A DNA stretch of 37,382 nucleotides from Phytophthora sp. 'mugwort' (GCA_033558025.1 JAUCEF010000136.1:1-37382), one strand, 5' to 3'; numbered from the stretch's first letter, positions 1 to 9,115 are shown. A program made the numbers and translations. Notes: generated by a model not told the origin, from the sequence alone.

Positions 1-39
1 AAATTAATTTTTATCATATTTTTCAGGATTTAATTTTAA

Positions 40-505
<466 letters not shown>

Positions 506-859
506 TTACCATTCTAAAGCATCACTACACCAAATATAAATAAAACCTATAACTAATTCAACTAAAAATTCAATCATAGTCCAAAATCCCCATGAAAAAT
601 TTGAACTTAAAGTTAAAACCCAAGGAAAAATAAAAACAGCTTCTAAATCAAAAATAATAAAAAGGATAGCTACTAAATAAAATTTTACATCAAAAATTTT
701 TCTAGCATCATCATAAGGATTAAATCCACATTCATAGGCTGTTAACTTTTCTAAATCATCTTTTTGTTTAATTAAACTAAAAGATAAAATGAAAATTAAA
801 ATTGATAAAAATAAACTTAATATTAAGAATATAAAAATATTTGAATAATTTAATAACAT
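506..859 (-). CDS. nad3: NADH dehydrogenase subunit 3
   Basis: Membrane-arm subunit of complex I. The 117-residue protein has three hydrophobic helices. It shows the Nad3 hallmarks AYECGF with Cys44 in the first matrix loop (the loop involved in the active/deactive switch) and DLEAVFIFPW with acidic residues 71 and 73 in helix 2. The open frame extends upstream to 952, but that extension would run through the complete trnD gene. I therefore choose the Met at 857-859, which gives a normal-length protein starting MLLNYS. It lies directly downstream of trnD, whose excision would release the mRNA 5' end. Confidence 0.97.
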   Translation of the reverse strand: MLLNYSNIFIFLILSLFLSILIFILSFSLIKQKDDLEKLTAYECGFNPYDDARKIFDVKFYLVAILFIIFDLEAVFIFPWVLTLSSNFSWGFWTMIEFLVELVIGFIYIWCSDALEW

Positions 860-893
860 ATTTATAAATTTTTTTAAATATAATAAATTTAAA

Positions 894-967
894 CGGAAAA
901 AACGGGACTTGAACCCGCGACTTATAGCGTGACAAGCTACCACTCTAACCAACTGAGCTATTTTTCC
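894..967 (-). tRNA. trnD(guc): tRNA-Asp (GUC)
   Basis: Cloverleaf of 74 nt with a 7-bp acceptor GGAAAAA/TTTTTCC, discriminator G, T-arm GCGGG-TTCAAGT-CCCGT and anticodon loop TTGTCAC giving GUC. It separates atp6 from nad3 and probably acts as an RNA-processing punctuation point. Confidence 0.95.
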
Positions 968-1003
968 AATATAAAATATTATATCTTATTTTTGTATATT
1001 TTA

Positions 1004-1723
1004 TTAATGTAAATTTAAAGCATCATTTATATACATACACGTTAAAATCGTAAACACATATGCCTGAATTAAAGCTACAGCAATTTCTAAACCAACCAAT
1101 AATACAATAATTATTAATGGAATAAAATGTGCCATAAAAATAAAACTATTTACATTTAACATAGCCCAAGCAAAACCTGCAATTACTTTTAATAAAGTAT
1201 GTCCAGCCATCATATTTGCAAATAATCGTACAGGTAAACTAATTACACGAAAAATGTATGAAACTAATTCAATAGGTACTAAGATGGGAACTAATGCTAT
1301 ACTTGCACCACTAGGTAATAATAAATTTAAAAAATTAAATTTATGTTTTTTAATTCCAATTAAATTAAAACCTAAATAAATTGTTAATGCTAAAGTAAAC
1401 GTAATAATTAAATGACTTGTTATAGTAAAACTGTATGGAATCATTCCTATTAAATTACATAATAAAATAAAAAAAAAAACAACAAAAATTAATGAAACAA
1501 AATATTTACCAGCTTTTCCTATACTAGAATAAGTTAATTCAATTGTAATATTAAAAATCATTTCAAAAATTTGTTGAAAACGTGTTGGAATAAATTTAGT
1601 TTTTATACATGTAAATATATATAAATAAACTAAACCTATTACTAAAATTAAAGAAGCATTAGTAAATACAAAAGGTATTTGAAAAATAGGTAAAATTTCA
1701 AATTGTTCTAAAGGACTAACCAT
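1004..1723 (-). CDS. atp6: ATP synthase F0 subunit a (Atp6)
   Basis: Stator subunit forming the proton half-channels beside the c-ring. The 239-residue protein has about six membrane helices. The essential arginine is Arg166 in SLPVRLFANMMAGH, followed by the C-terminal helix containing GLEIAVALIQAYVFTIL. Length and motif order match mitochondrial Atp6. It is encoded between cox3 and trnD on the minus strand. The start MVSPLEQFEI is the first Met of the frame and gives a normal N-terminus. Confidence 0.98.
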   Translation of the reverse strand: MVSPLEQFEILPIFQIPFVFTNASLILVIGLVYLYIFTCIKTKFIPTRFQQIFEMIFNITIELTYSSIGKAGKYFVSLIFVVFFFILLCNLIGMIPYSFTITSHLIITFTLALTIYLGFNLIGIKKHKFNFLNLLLPSGASIALVPILVPIELVSYIFRVISLPVRLFANMMAGHTLLKVIAGFAWAMLNVNSFIFMAHFIPLIIIVLLVGLEIAVALIQAYVFTILTCMYINDALNLH

Positions 1724-1747
1724 AAAAATTATTAATTTTTTAATAAA

Positions 1748-2662
1748 TTAATTACCTCCCCACCAGTAAACTGCTACAAATAAAAATAACCAAACAACAT
1801 CTACAAAATGCCAATACCAAGCTGCAGCTTCAAAACCGAAATGATGTTGTTTTGTAAAATGATGATTAATTAATCTAATAGTACTTACTATAATAAAAAT
1901 AGTACCTACAATAACGTGAATACCATGAAAACCTGTTAATAAAAAAAAAGTTGTACCATAAATACTATCAGAAATTGAAAAAGTACTTTCAATATATTCA
2001 TAGGCTTGAATTAAAGTAAAAAAAAAAGCTAATAAAATTGTAATAATTAAACTTAAAATAGCATTTTTTCTATCACCAAAAACTATTGAATGGTGTGCCC
2101 AAGTAATAGTTGCCCCAGATGATAATAATATTACAGTATTTAATAAAGGAATACCCCAAGCATTAACAGTTTCAATACCTAATGGTGGCCATAAAGATCC
2201 AATTTCAGGTGTTGGTGCTAAAGCTGAATGAAAAAAAGCCCAAAAAAAACTAACAAAAAATAGTAATTCACTAAAAATAAATAAAAGCATACCATTTCTT
2301 AAACCTAATTGTACTTGTTTAGTATGTTGACCTTCATATACAGCTTCTCTAACTATATCACGAAACCAAGTATACATTGTTAAAATAATCATTAAAAATC
2401 CTGTTAAAATTAAGAAATTACTGCCAATATAACCATGAAAATACATAGCACCACCAAAAGTTAAAAAAAAAAGTCCAAAAGAAATTATAAAAGGCCAAGG
2501 ACTTGGATCTACTAAATGATAAGGATGTTTTTGTGTATTTTGTATATTATTACTAATTTCTTTTAAAATTTTTAAATCATTTTGAAATTTATCGATATTA
2601 GAATCATTTGTTGTAGTTTCTATTTGTAAATTTTTTTTATTAATATAATAATAATTTTTCAT
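1748..2662 (-). CDS. cox3: Cytochrome c oxidase subunit 3, with N-terminal extension
   Basis: Core membrane subunit of complex IV. The conserved protein begins at HPYHLVDPSPWPF (residue 46) and runs through seven helices, with FRDIVREA, the FHS motif and C-terminal GFEAAAWYWHFVDVVWLFL all intact. The frame is 304 residues, about 40 more than usual. The extra 45 residues are hydrophilic (rich in Asn, Lys, Ile and Thr) and there is no other ATG before the conserved region. Either the extension is translated or a non-ATG start is used. Confidence 0.97.
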   Translation of the reverse strand: MKNYYYINKKNLQIETTTNDSNIDKFQNDLKILKEISNNIQNTQKHPYHLVDPSPWPFIISFGLFFLTFGGAMYFHGYIGSNFLILTGFLMIILTMYTWFRDIVREAVYEGQHTKQVQLGLRNGMLLFIFSELLFFVSFFWAFFHSALAPTPEIGSLWPPLGIETVNAWGIPLLNTVILLSSGATITWAHHSIVFGDRKNAILSLIITILLAFFFTLIQAYEYIESTFSISDSIYGTTFFLLTGFHGIHVIVGTIFIIVSTIRLINHHFTKQHHFGFEAAAWYWHFVDVVWLFLFVAVYWWGGN

Positions 2663-2722
2663 AAGAATTTTATAATTTGTAATAATTAATTATTTAATGA
2701 TAAATAATGTATTTTAAAAAAA

Positions 2723-3154
2723 TTAATCAAAAATAAGATTAAATTTTAATTTTTTTATATTTTTATAATATTGTTTTTTTGTATTGATTGTTTTACTTTT
2801 ATTTTTTGAAGTTTGAATAATTTCGTTTGTTATGTTTTTTAAATTTGCATTTAAAAGTAACCACGATATCGATTTTTTAATTTGTTTATCTTCATTTAAA
2901 AGCATTAAAAAATATCTATCTTTTTTTTTTTTTTTTTTATTTCGTTTTTTATTTGGAATACTTATTGCTTTTAATTTCGGTAATAAATTTTCAATTGATT
3001 TAAATAAAATAAAATTCGGTTTTTGTTTTGTAATTTTTTTTAAAGTAATTAAAATATTTATAAATATGTTTTCAGAACAAGTTTTTTTTCCTTTTTTTAA
3101 TAACATATTTATAAATAATTTTTTTATTTTATACTCTTCGTATTTTAGTTCCAT
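2723..3154 (-). CDS. rps7: Small-subunit ribosomal protein S7
   Basis: Binds the 3' major domain of the small rRNA and nucleates head assembly. The 143-residue basic protein shows the S7 order: an N-terminal [17 protein letters not shown] (compare the family signature MxxGKKxxAExI), then [14 protein letters not shown], and later [11 protein letters not shown] matching the conserved helix around RWL. It is divergent and has a poly-Lys run at residues 71-78. It follows rps12 on the same strand and overlaps its 3' end by 26 nt, which preserves the bacterial str-operon order rps12-rps7. A later Met at residue 17 could also serve as the start. Confidence 0.88.
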   Translation of the reverse strand: MELKYEEYKIKKLFINMLLKKGKKTCSENIFINILITLKKITKQKPNFILFKSIENLLPKLKAISIPNKKRNKKKKKKDRYFLMLLNEDKQIKKSISWLLLNANLKNITNEIIQTSKNKSKTINTKKQYYKNIKKLKFNLIFD

Positions 3155-3509
3155 ATTTTGATCTTGATGTTTTTCGAGAATAAATCCCTAATAAATCATA
3201 TTTACCACGAATTACATGATATTTTACTCCAGGTAAATCTTTTACACGACCTCCTCTAACTAATACTATTGAATGTTCTTGTAAAGTATGACCAATACCT
3301 GGAATATAAGTAATTATTGTATACCTACTAGATAGGTGTACTTTTGCTACTTTACGCATAGCAGAATTTGGTTTTTTAGGTGTTGTATTATAAACTTTTA
3401 AACAAATACCTTTACGTTGAGGACATTGTTTTAAAGCTGGACTTTTATTTCTTTTTTTTTTTTCTAAACGTTTTTGTTTTTTTAAAAATAATTGATTAAT
3501 TGTTGACAT
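3129..3509 (-). CDS. rps12: Small-subunit ribosomal protein S12
   Basis: Decoding-centre ribosomal protein. The 126-residue product starts MSTINQLF and contains [28 protein letters not shown] S12 sequence, then [30 protein letters not shown] and a basic C-terminus. The frame is open further upstream to 3584, but that region is trnV, so the Met at 3507-3509 is chosen. It is transcribed ahead of rps7 and overlaps it. Confidence 0.97.
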   Translation of the reverse strand: MSTINQLFLKKQKRLEKKKRNKSPALKQCPQRKGICLKVYNTTPKKPNSAMRKVAKVHLSSRYTIITYIPGIGHTLQEHSIVLVRGGRVKDLPGVKYHVIRGKYDLLGIYSRKTSRSKYGTKIRRV

Positions 3510-3526
3510 ATTATTTGTTATTTTAT

Positions 3527-3599
3527 TGAATAATAACGGACTCGAACCGCTAACATTTTCGGTGTAAACGAAATACTCTACCAATTGAGTTAATTATTC
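3527..3599 (-). tRNA. trnV(uac): tRNA-Val (UAC)
   Basis: 73-nt cloverleaf: acceptor GAATAAT/ATTATTC, discriminator A, anticodon loop TTTACAC giving UAC, T-arm AGCGG-TTCGAGT-CCGTT. It begins a tight tRNA cluster (V, I, Q, R) upstream of rps12. Confidence 0.93.
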
Positions 3600-3601
3600 A
3601 T

Positions 3602-3675
3602 TGGGCCTAAGTAGATTTGAACTACTGACTTTACACTTATCAGGCGTATACTCTAACCAACTGAGTTATAGGCCC
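3602..3675 (-). tRNA. trnI(gau): tRNA-Ile (GAU)
   Basis: 74-nt cloverleaf with acceptor GGGCCTA/TAGGCCC, discriminator A, anticodon loop CTGATAA giving GAU, and T-loop TTCAAAT. It lies two bases from trnV and two from trnQ. Confidence 0.95.
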
Positions 3676-3677
3676 TT

Positions 3678-3749
3678 TTGAAGTAAAAGGATTCGAACCT
3701 TTGATTTTCCGTACCAAAAACGGAGGCCTTACCACTTGGCTATACTTCA
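3678..3749 (-). tRNA. trnQ(uug): tRNA-Gln (UUG)
   Basis: 72-nt cloverleaf: acceptor TGAAGTA/TACTTCA, discriminator A, anticodon stem TCCGT/ACGGA around loop TTTTGGT giving UUG, T-arm AAAGG-TTCGAAT-CCTTT. Confidence 0.94.
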
Positions 3750-3763
3750 AAATAAATAAAATA

Positions 3764-3837
3764 TATGCTTAGAAAGATTTGAACTTTCATTTTATAGATC
3801 CGCAATCTAACGCTTTATCCATTTAAGCTATAAGCAT
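3764..3837 (-). tRNA. trnR(gcg): tRNA-Arg (GCG)
   Basis: 74-nt cloverleaf: acceptor ATGCTTA/TAAGCAT, discriminator A, anticodon stem TTAGA/TCTAT around loop TTGCGGA giving GCG. This would read CGU and CGC. CGA codons are also used in this genome (see findings). I judge the loop placement secure because both flanking stems pair well. Confidence 0.92.
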
Positions 3838-3847
3838 AAGTTTAATT

Positions 3848-4174
3848 TTAATTTTTTTTTATAATTTTAATATTTATTAATGAATTTTTAGATAAAAATT
3901 TTTTAATTAAAACTAAAAAATTTAATAAATAAAAAATATTTTTAAATTTTATATTAATTTTAGAAGTATAATTTTTATGAATAAAATGTTCACGTGATTT
4001 TTTATTTACATGGGGAGATCTTAATAATGTAAAAATTTTTTTTTTTTGTTTTGTTTGAAATACACCGGGTATTTGAATATTTTTGAATTTATTAATTTTT
4101 TTTAATTTTAATAAATTTTGTTTGAGTTGATTTATTTTTTGAAATGATTTAAAAGTTATTCTTAAAAGATACAT
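3848..4174 (-). CDS. rps10: Small-subunit ribosomal protein S10
   Basis: Head protein of the small subunit. The 108-residue basic protein contains the S10 signature region IPGVFQTKQKKKIFTLLRSPHVNKKSREHF (residues about 35-64), corresponding to bacterial G-P-x-x-LPT...FTVLRSPHVDKKSREQF. The N-terminus YLLRITFKSF fits the first S10 beta strand. It sits alone between trnR and trnF on the minus strand and starts at the only suitable Met. Confidence 0.93.
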   Translation of the reverse strand: MYLLRITFKSFQKINQLKQNLLKLKKINKFKNIQIPGVFQTKQKKKIFTLLRSPHVNKKSREHFIHKNYTSKINIKFKNIFYLLNFLVLIKKFLSKNSLINIKIIKKN

Positions 4175-4190
4175 ATTTTAATAATAAAAT

Positions 4191-4264
4191 TGTCTGGAGG
4201 TGGATTTGAACCACCGACACAAAGATTTTCAGTCTTTTACTCTAACCAACTGAGCTATCCAAAC
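4191..4264 (-). tRNA. trnF(gaa): tRNA-Phe (GAA)
   Basis: 74-nt cloverleaf: acceptor GTTTGGA/TCCAGAC with one G-T pair, discriminator A, anticodon stem AAAGA/TCTTT with loop CTGAAAA giving GAA, T-loop TTCAAAT. Confidence 0.95.
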
Positions 4265-4270
4265 TAAATA

Positions 4271-5764
4271 TTATATTAATAAATATAAATAAATTTTGTT
4301 TAAATTTATTAATATAATATTAGGATAAATAAATAAAAATAAAATAAATTGAGTACTAATTAATAATATTATACTTTGACTTTTATTTATTTGTGAAATA
4401 TACATTTTTCTAAATATTTTTTCAAAATAAATAATTTTAATTATTTTTAAATAATAAAAAGAGCTTAAAACACTTATAATAATACCAAAAAATACTAAAC
4501 TAAAATAATTATTTTTAATAGCTGAAAAAAATATAAATAATTTTGAAAAAAAACCCGCTAATGGGGGTATACCAGCTAATGAAAAAATATTTATGATTAT
4601 AATAATAGCAATTAATTTATTAATAGTATATATATTTGATAAATCTGTTAAATATTTAATTGGTTTATGATTGATATTTAAAGATAAATAAGAAGTCCAT
4701 AAATTAATACTTGTTATAATATAAATTATAATATATAATAAAATAAATGGAATATTATTTAACATATTTGAAGTAAATCCTATTAATATAAAACCTACAT
4801 GACTTATTGCACTATAAGCTAATAATCTTTTGATTTTTTTTTGTTGTAATGCCGATAATGCACCGATTAACATAGATAAAAATGAAATAATATAAAAAAA
4901 AATTTCAAAGAAATATGAAATATTAAAAAAAATCTCAAAAAATAAACGAATTAAAATTCCTATAAAAGCAATTTTTGGTACAATAGCAAAAAAACTTGAA
5001 ATATTATTTGGAGCACCTTCATATACATCAGGCAACCAAAAATGAAAAGGTGTAGCACCTATTTTAAATAAAATACCAACTAAAATAAAAATTAATCCAT
5101 AAGATAAACTAATTAATATATTTATATTATCTAAAAAATTTATATTTGATAATATTAAAAAAATATTATTAAAATTTAATGAACCTGTAATAGCATAAAT
5201 TATTGAAGAACCAAATAGAATAAAACCTGAAGCAATTGATCCTAAAATAAAATATTTTAAACCAGCCTCAATTGATAATATCGATTTTTTTTGGGTGGAT
5301 GTTAATATATAAAAACTTAAACTTTGTAATTCAATTGCTAAATATAAAGTAATAAAATGATTTGCAGATACCAATAACATTAAACCCAATAATGATATTA
5401 ACATTAATATATTAATTTCATATGAATTTATTTTTTGTTGTATTAAATATTTTTGTTGTATTAAAAAACAAATAATTGTTAATAAAATTAAAATTATTTT
5501 AATAAATTGTGTAAAATTATTAATAAGTAATACACCATTTAATATGTTACTTGAAATATTTGTTATATTTAACGTTAATATTAAAAGAATTAATAATAAA
5601 TATATTATTATAGTAGTAATATTTTTAATAATCAAAATTTTTTGAGCATTTTGATTTTTTTTATAAAAAACACCAAATAATAATAAAATTAATAAAAAAG
5701 TTGTTAAAAAAAATTCGGGGATAATAATTTCAAAATTATTATTAAAAATTTCCTGAAAAAACAT
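4271..5764 (-). CDS. nad2: NADH dehydrogenase subunit 2
   Basis: Antiporter-like membrane subunit of complex I. The 497-residue, strongly hydrophobic protein has about 14 helices and shows the Nad2/NuoN signatures YFILGSIASGFILFG, FKIGATPFHFWLPDVYEGAP (with the conserved Lys and His region near residue 235) and LLAYSAISHVGFILIG. The length is typical of protist Nad2. It is the first gene of the leftmost minus-strand block and diverges from nad7, with a 116-bp A/T spacer between the two start codons. Confidence 0.97.
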   Translation of the reverse strand: MFFQEIFNNNFEIIIPEFFLTTFLLILLLFGVFYKKNQNAQKILIIKNITTIIIYLLLILLILTLNITNISSNILNGVLLINNFTQFIKIILILLTIICFLIQQKYLIQQKINSYEINILMLISLLGLMLLVSANHFITLYLAIELQSLSFYILTSTQKKSILSIEAGLKYFILGSIASGFILFGSSIIYAITGSLNFNNIFLILSNINFLDNINILISLSYGLIFILVGILFKIGATPFHFWLPDVYEGAPNNISSFFAIVPKIAFIGILIRLFFEIFFNISYFFEIFFYIISFLSMLIGALSALQQKKIKRLLAYSAISHVGFILIGFTSNMLNNIPFILLYIIIYIITSINLWTSYLSLNINHKPIKYLTDLSNIYTINKLIAIIIIINIFSLAGIPPLAGFFSKLFIFFSAIKNNYFSLVFFGIIISVLSSFYYLKIIKIIYFEKIFRKMYISQINKSQSIILLISTQFILFLFIYPNIILINLNKIYLYLLI

Positions 5765-5880
5765 AATGTAATAAAAGAAATAAATATTTTAAAAATACTT
5801 ACTTACTATATATGCTATATATTTATAAAAAAATTAATTTATAAATATTATATTTTTATTAAAAAAAAAAAAAAAAAAAA
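5765..5880. promoter_or_regulatory. Divergent nad2/nad7 spacer with a 20-A tract
   Basis: nad2 (minus) and nad7 (plus) start on opposite sides of this 116-bp spacer, so promoters or processing sites for both blocks should lie here. It holds a near-palindromic ATATATGCTATATAT element around 5808-5822 and a run of 20 consecutive A residues (5861-5880) abutting the nad7 ATG. No known mitochondrial promoter consensus can be asserted. The regulatory role is inferred from position. Confidence 0.4.
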
Positions 5881-7059
5881 ATGTCATTAAAAAAAATTAA
5901 AAATTTTTCTATAAATTTTGGTCCACAACATCCAGCGGCTCATGGTGTTTTACGTTTAATTTTAGAATTAAACGGTGAAGTTGTTAAAAAAGCTGATTCA
6001 CATATAGGTTTATTACATAGAGGTACAGAAAAATTAATTGAATATAAAAATTATTTACAGGCGTTACCTTATTTTGATCGTTTAGATTATGTATCTATGA
6101 TGTGTCAAGAACATGCATATGTTTTGGCTATTGAAAAATTATTAAATTGTGATATACCTTTACGAGCACAATATATAAGAGTTTTATTTTCAGAAATAAC
6201 ACGTATCTTAAATCATTTATTAGCTGTATGTTGTCATGCTTTAGATGTAGGAGCTATGACACCTTATTTTTGGGGATTTGAAGAACGTGAGAAATTAATG
6301 GAATTTTATGAACGTGTTTCTGGTGCACGTATGCATGCAGCTTATTTTAGACCTGGAGGTGTTAATCAAGATTTGCCTAAAGGTTTGTTAAATGATATAT
6401 ATATTTTTTGTGAACAATTTAATACCCGTTTAGATGAAATTGAAGAAATGTTAACTAATAATAGAATTTGGAAACAAAGATTAGTAGATATTGGTATTAT
6501 ATCTGCTAAAGATGCTTTAAATTTTGGTTTTAGTGGTGTTATGTTACGTGGATCAGGTATTTCATGGGATTTACGTAAAACACAACCTTATGAAATTTAT
6601 GATCAATTAAAATTTGATATACCTGTAGGTACAAATGGCGATTGTTATGATCGTTATTTAATTAGAATAGAAGAAATGCGACAATCAATTCGAATTATTT
6701 TGCAAGTACTTAATAAAATTCCCCAAGGTCCTATTAAATTAGATGATAAAAAAATTACAAATCCAAATAGAATTCAAATTAAAAATTCTATGGAGTCTTT
6801 AATTCATCATTTTAAATATTATTCAGAAAATATTTGTGTAAATGCTGGTGAAACTTATACAGTTATTGAGGCACCTAAAGGTGAGTATGGTGTTTATTTA
6901 GTAGCAGATGGTACAAATAAACCCTACAGATGTAAAATTAAATCACCAGGATTTTTACATTTACAAGCATTAGATTTTATAGCTAAAAATCATATGATTG
7001 CTGATGTTGTTACAATTATTGGTACTTTAGATGTTGTTTTTGGTGAAATTGATCGTTAA
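5881..7059 (+). CDS. nad7: NADH dehydrogenase subunit 7 (49 kDa)
   Basis: Matrix-arm subunit of complex I that helps form the quinone-binding pocket. The 392-residue protein begins with [15 protein letters not shown] (residues 11-26) carrying the conserved histidines, then [59 protein letters not shown] and [12 protein letters not shown] at the C-terminus. Length and all motifs are normal. It leads a plus-strand block and is followed 38 bp later by an rpl10-like gene. Confidence 0.98.
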   Translation: MSLKKIKNFSINFGPQHPAAHGVLRLILELNGEVVKKADSHIGLLHRGTEKLIEYKNYLQALPYFDRLDYVSMMCQEHAYVLAIEKLLNCDIPLRAQYIRVLFSEITRILNHLLAVCCHALDVGAMTPYFWGFEEREKLMEFYERVSGARMHAAYFRPGGVNQDLPKGLLNDIYIFCEQFNTRLDEIEEMLTNNRIWKQRLVDIGIISAKDALNFGFSGVMLRGSGISWDLRKTQPYEIYDQLKFDIPVGTNGDCYDRYLIRIEEMRQSIRIILQVLNKIPQGPIKLDDKKITNPNRIQIKNSMESLIHHFKYYSENICVNAGETYTVIEAPKGEYGVYLVADGTNKPYRCKIKSPGFLHLQALDFIAKNHMIADVVTIIGTLDVVFGEIDR

Positions 7060-7097
7060 TATTAATTATTAGAATAAAATTTTATTTTCAATAAATT

Positions 7098-7517
7098 ATG
7101 CAAAAAAAAAAATTTAAAAAGTATAAATTAAATCAATTACAAAAAATTAAACAAACTTATAAATATATATATATATTTCGTTATAATGATTTAAATATTA
7201 ATGAAATAATATCTTTAAAAAAAAAAATTAAAAAATTTGATTATAAATCTTTAATATTAAATCAAAATTTAATTATTGATATTTTTTTAAAATTAAAAGG
7301 ACAAGGTTCTATTTTAATAATTTATGGAAATAATGAATTAAATTTAATAAGGGATTTATATAATTTTAAAAAACTTGAATTAATTTATTTGAGTATTCAA
7401 AATAATATTTATTCTAATTTAAAAGTAAAACAAATATTATCTAAAAACTATCCACCTTTAAATAATTTAATTGTTCAATCATTTTTAAATTTTATATATT
7501 ATTTAAGAAAAATTTAA
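7098..7517 (+). CDS. rpl10: Probable large-subunit ribosomal protein L10
   Basis: This 139-residue, Lys/Asn/Ile-rich soluble protein has no membrane segment. Its middle part follows the L10 pattern: YIFRYNDLNINEIISLKKKI (about residues 26-45) resembles the bacterial segment where a strand is followed by 'GLTVxELxxLRxxL'. LILNQNLIIDIF then fits the 'KNTLhxxA' strand, and LKGQGSILIIYGNNEL fits 'L-x-GPTxLhhh'. L10 anchors the L7/L12 stalk on the large rRNA. No neighbour tests the call, as it lies between nad7 and trnH. The identification rests on pattern resemblance and could be wrong. The alternative is a lineage-specific ORF. Confidence 0.6.
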   Translation: MQKKKFKKYKLNQLQKIKQTYKYIYIFRYNDLNINEIISLKKKIKKFDYKSLILNQNLIIDIFLKLKGQGSILIIYGNNELNLIRDLYNFKKLELIYLSIQNNIYSNLKVKQILSKNYPPLNNLIVQSFLNFIYYLRKI

Positions 7518-7520
7518 AAA

Positions 7521-7593
7521 GGCGATTATAACTTAAAGGTAGAGTGTTAGATTGTGGGTCTAAGTGTTATGGGTTCAAGTCCCATTTTTCGCC
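7521..7593 (+). tRNA. trnH(gug): tRNA-His (GUG)
   Basis: Anticodon stem TTAGA/TCTAA around loop TTGTGGG gives GUG. T-arm ATGGG-TTCAAGT-CCCAT is perfect. An extra 5' G (position -1) faces C73, as expected for tRNA-His. The acceptor GCGATTA/TTTTCGC contains two adjacent T:T oppositions at pairs 5-68 and 6-67. The nad4 reading frame is open into this gene but its true start is downstream. Confidence 0.9.
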
Positions 7594-7615
7594 CATTTTT
7601 AAATTAAATTTTTTT

Positions 7616-9091
7616 ATGTTTAATAAGTTTATATTAATTTTTTTACTTATTTTACCATTAATTACGGTTATTATATTAGCTTTTTCGAAAAATGAAAAAT
7701 TTATAAAAAATTTTAGTATTTTTATGTCTTTTTTCATTTTTTTAATGTCATTACCTTTATGGATTTTATTTGATAAATCAACTTCTAATTTTCAATATTT
7801 ATTTAAAATAGAATGGATTAGTCAATTTAATATTAATTTTTATTTAGGTATTGATGGTATTTCATTATTTTTTATAATTTTAACAACATTTTTGATTCCA
7901 ATCTGTATGTTAATTAGTTATGAAATGATTAATAAAAATATAAAAGAATATTTTATTTTATATTTTATTTTAGAATTTTGTTTAATCATTTCATTTAGTA
8001 TATTAGATGTACTTATTTTTTATATTTTCTTTGAAAGTGTATTAATTCCTATGTTTTTAATTATAGGTATTTGGGGTTCAAGAGAACGTAAAATTAAAGC
8101 TTCATATTTGTTTTTTATGTATACATTAGCAGGTTCATTATTTATGTTTATTGCCATTATTCATTTATTTTTAACTGTGGGTACAACTGATTATCAAATA
8201 TTATATTATAGTAATTTTAATTTTTCATATGAAAAATTTTATTTCTTAGCTTTTTTTTTATCATTTGCTGTTAAAGTTCCAATGTTACCTTTTCATGTTT
8301 GGTTACCGGAAGCACATGTTGAAGCACCTACCGCAGGTTCTGTACTATTAGCTGGTATTTTATTAAAATTAGGATCATACGGTATGATTAGGTTTTTAGT
8401 TCCTTTATTTCCTAAAGCTGCATTATATTTTACACCGTATATTTTAGTTTTATGTTTAATATCTGTTATTTATGCGTCATTAACAGCTATACGACAAACA
8501 GATTTGAAACGTATTATTGCTTATGCATCAGTTGCTCATATGAATTTTATAATATTGGGTATTTTTTCTTTAACTATTCAAGGATTAGAAGGTAGTATTA
8601 TTCAAATGATTAGTCATGGTTTAGTATCGAGTGGTTTATTTTTTTCAATTGGATGTTTATATGATCGATATCATACAAGATTTATTAATTATTATGGTGG
8701 TTTAGCACATACAATGCCTTTATTTTGTATTGCATTATTTATTTATGTATTAGCAAATATGTCTATTCCAGGTTCAAGTAGTTTTGTGGGTGAAATTCTT
8801 ATTTTAACTGGAGTTTTTGAAGATAATACTACAACAGCTGTTTTTGCGACAATTGGTATGTTTTTGGGTGGGGTATATTCTTTATTATTTTATAATCGAA
8901 TTTGTTATGGTAATATTCAAAATATTTATTTAAAAATTTATTATGATTTAACTTATCGTGAATTTTTAATTCATTTAATATTAATTATAAATATCTTTTT
9001 ATTAGGTTTATATCCTAAAATTTTTGAAAGTTGTATGCATGAAAGTGTTTCAAAAATTTTAATACATATTGATTTTTCTTATTTTTATTAA
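7616..9091 (+). CDS. nad4: NADH dehydrogenase subunit 4
   Basis: Antiporter-like proton-pumping subunit of complex I. The 491-residue protein starts MFNKFILIF, which is 23 bases after trnH. An in-frame Met further upstream (7544) lies inside trnH and is rejected. Family signatures include FYIFFESVLIPMFLIIGIWG (conserved Glu), FLSFAVKVPMLPFHVWLPEAHVEAPTAGSV and AYASVAHMNFIILG. Length is typical. It is followed by a short hairpin and trnE. Confidence 0.98.
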   Translation: MFNKFILIFLLILPLITVIILAFSKNEKFIKNFSIFMSFFIFLMSLPLWILFDKSTSNFQYLFKIEWISQFNINFYLGIDGISLFFIILTTFLIPICMLISYEMINKNIKEYFILYFILEFCLIISFSILDVLIFYIFFESVLIPMFLIIGIWGSRERKIKASYLFFMYTLAGSLFMFIAIIHLFLTVGTTDYQILYYSNFNFSYEKFYFLAFFLSFAVKVPMLPFHVWLPEAHVEAPTAGSVLLAGILLKLGSYGMIRFLVPLFPKAALYFTPYILVLCLISVIYASLTAIRQTDLKRIIAYASVAHMNFIILGIFSLTIQGLEGSIIQMISHGLVSSGLFFSIGCLYDRYHTRFINYYGGLAHTMPLFCIALFIYVLANMSIPGSSSFVGEILILTGVFEDNTTTAVFATIGMFLGGVYSLLFYNRICYGNIQNIYLKIYYDLTYREFLIHLILIINIFLLGLYPKIFESCMHESVSKILIHIDFSYFY

Positions 9092-9115
9092 ACAAAATTT
9101 TTTGTTTAATAAAAA

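Noticed and set aside
860..952. N-terminal extension of nad3 upstream of MLLNYS
   Set aside because: It is encoded by the complete trnD gene. The same reasoning rejected upstream starts for rps12 (trnV), nad4 (trnH), rps14 (trnA) and the rpl31-like gene (trnC).
2832..3161. Plus-strand ORF rich in Phe and Ile opposite rps7
   Set aside because: It is an antisense shadow. Its Phe runs mirror the Lys runs of rps7, which has recognisable S7 motifs.
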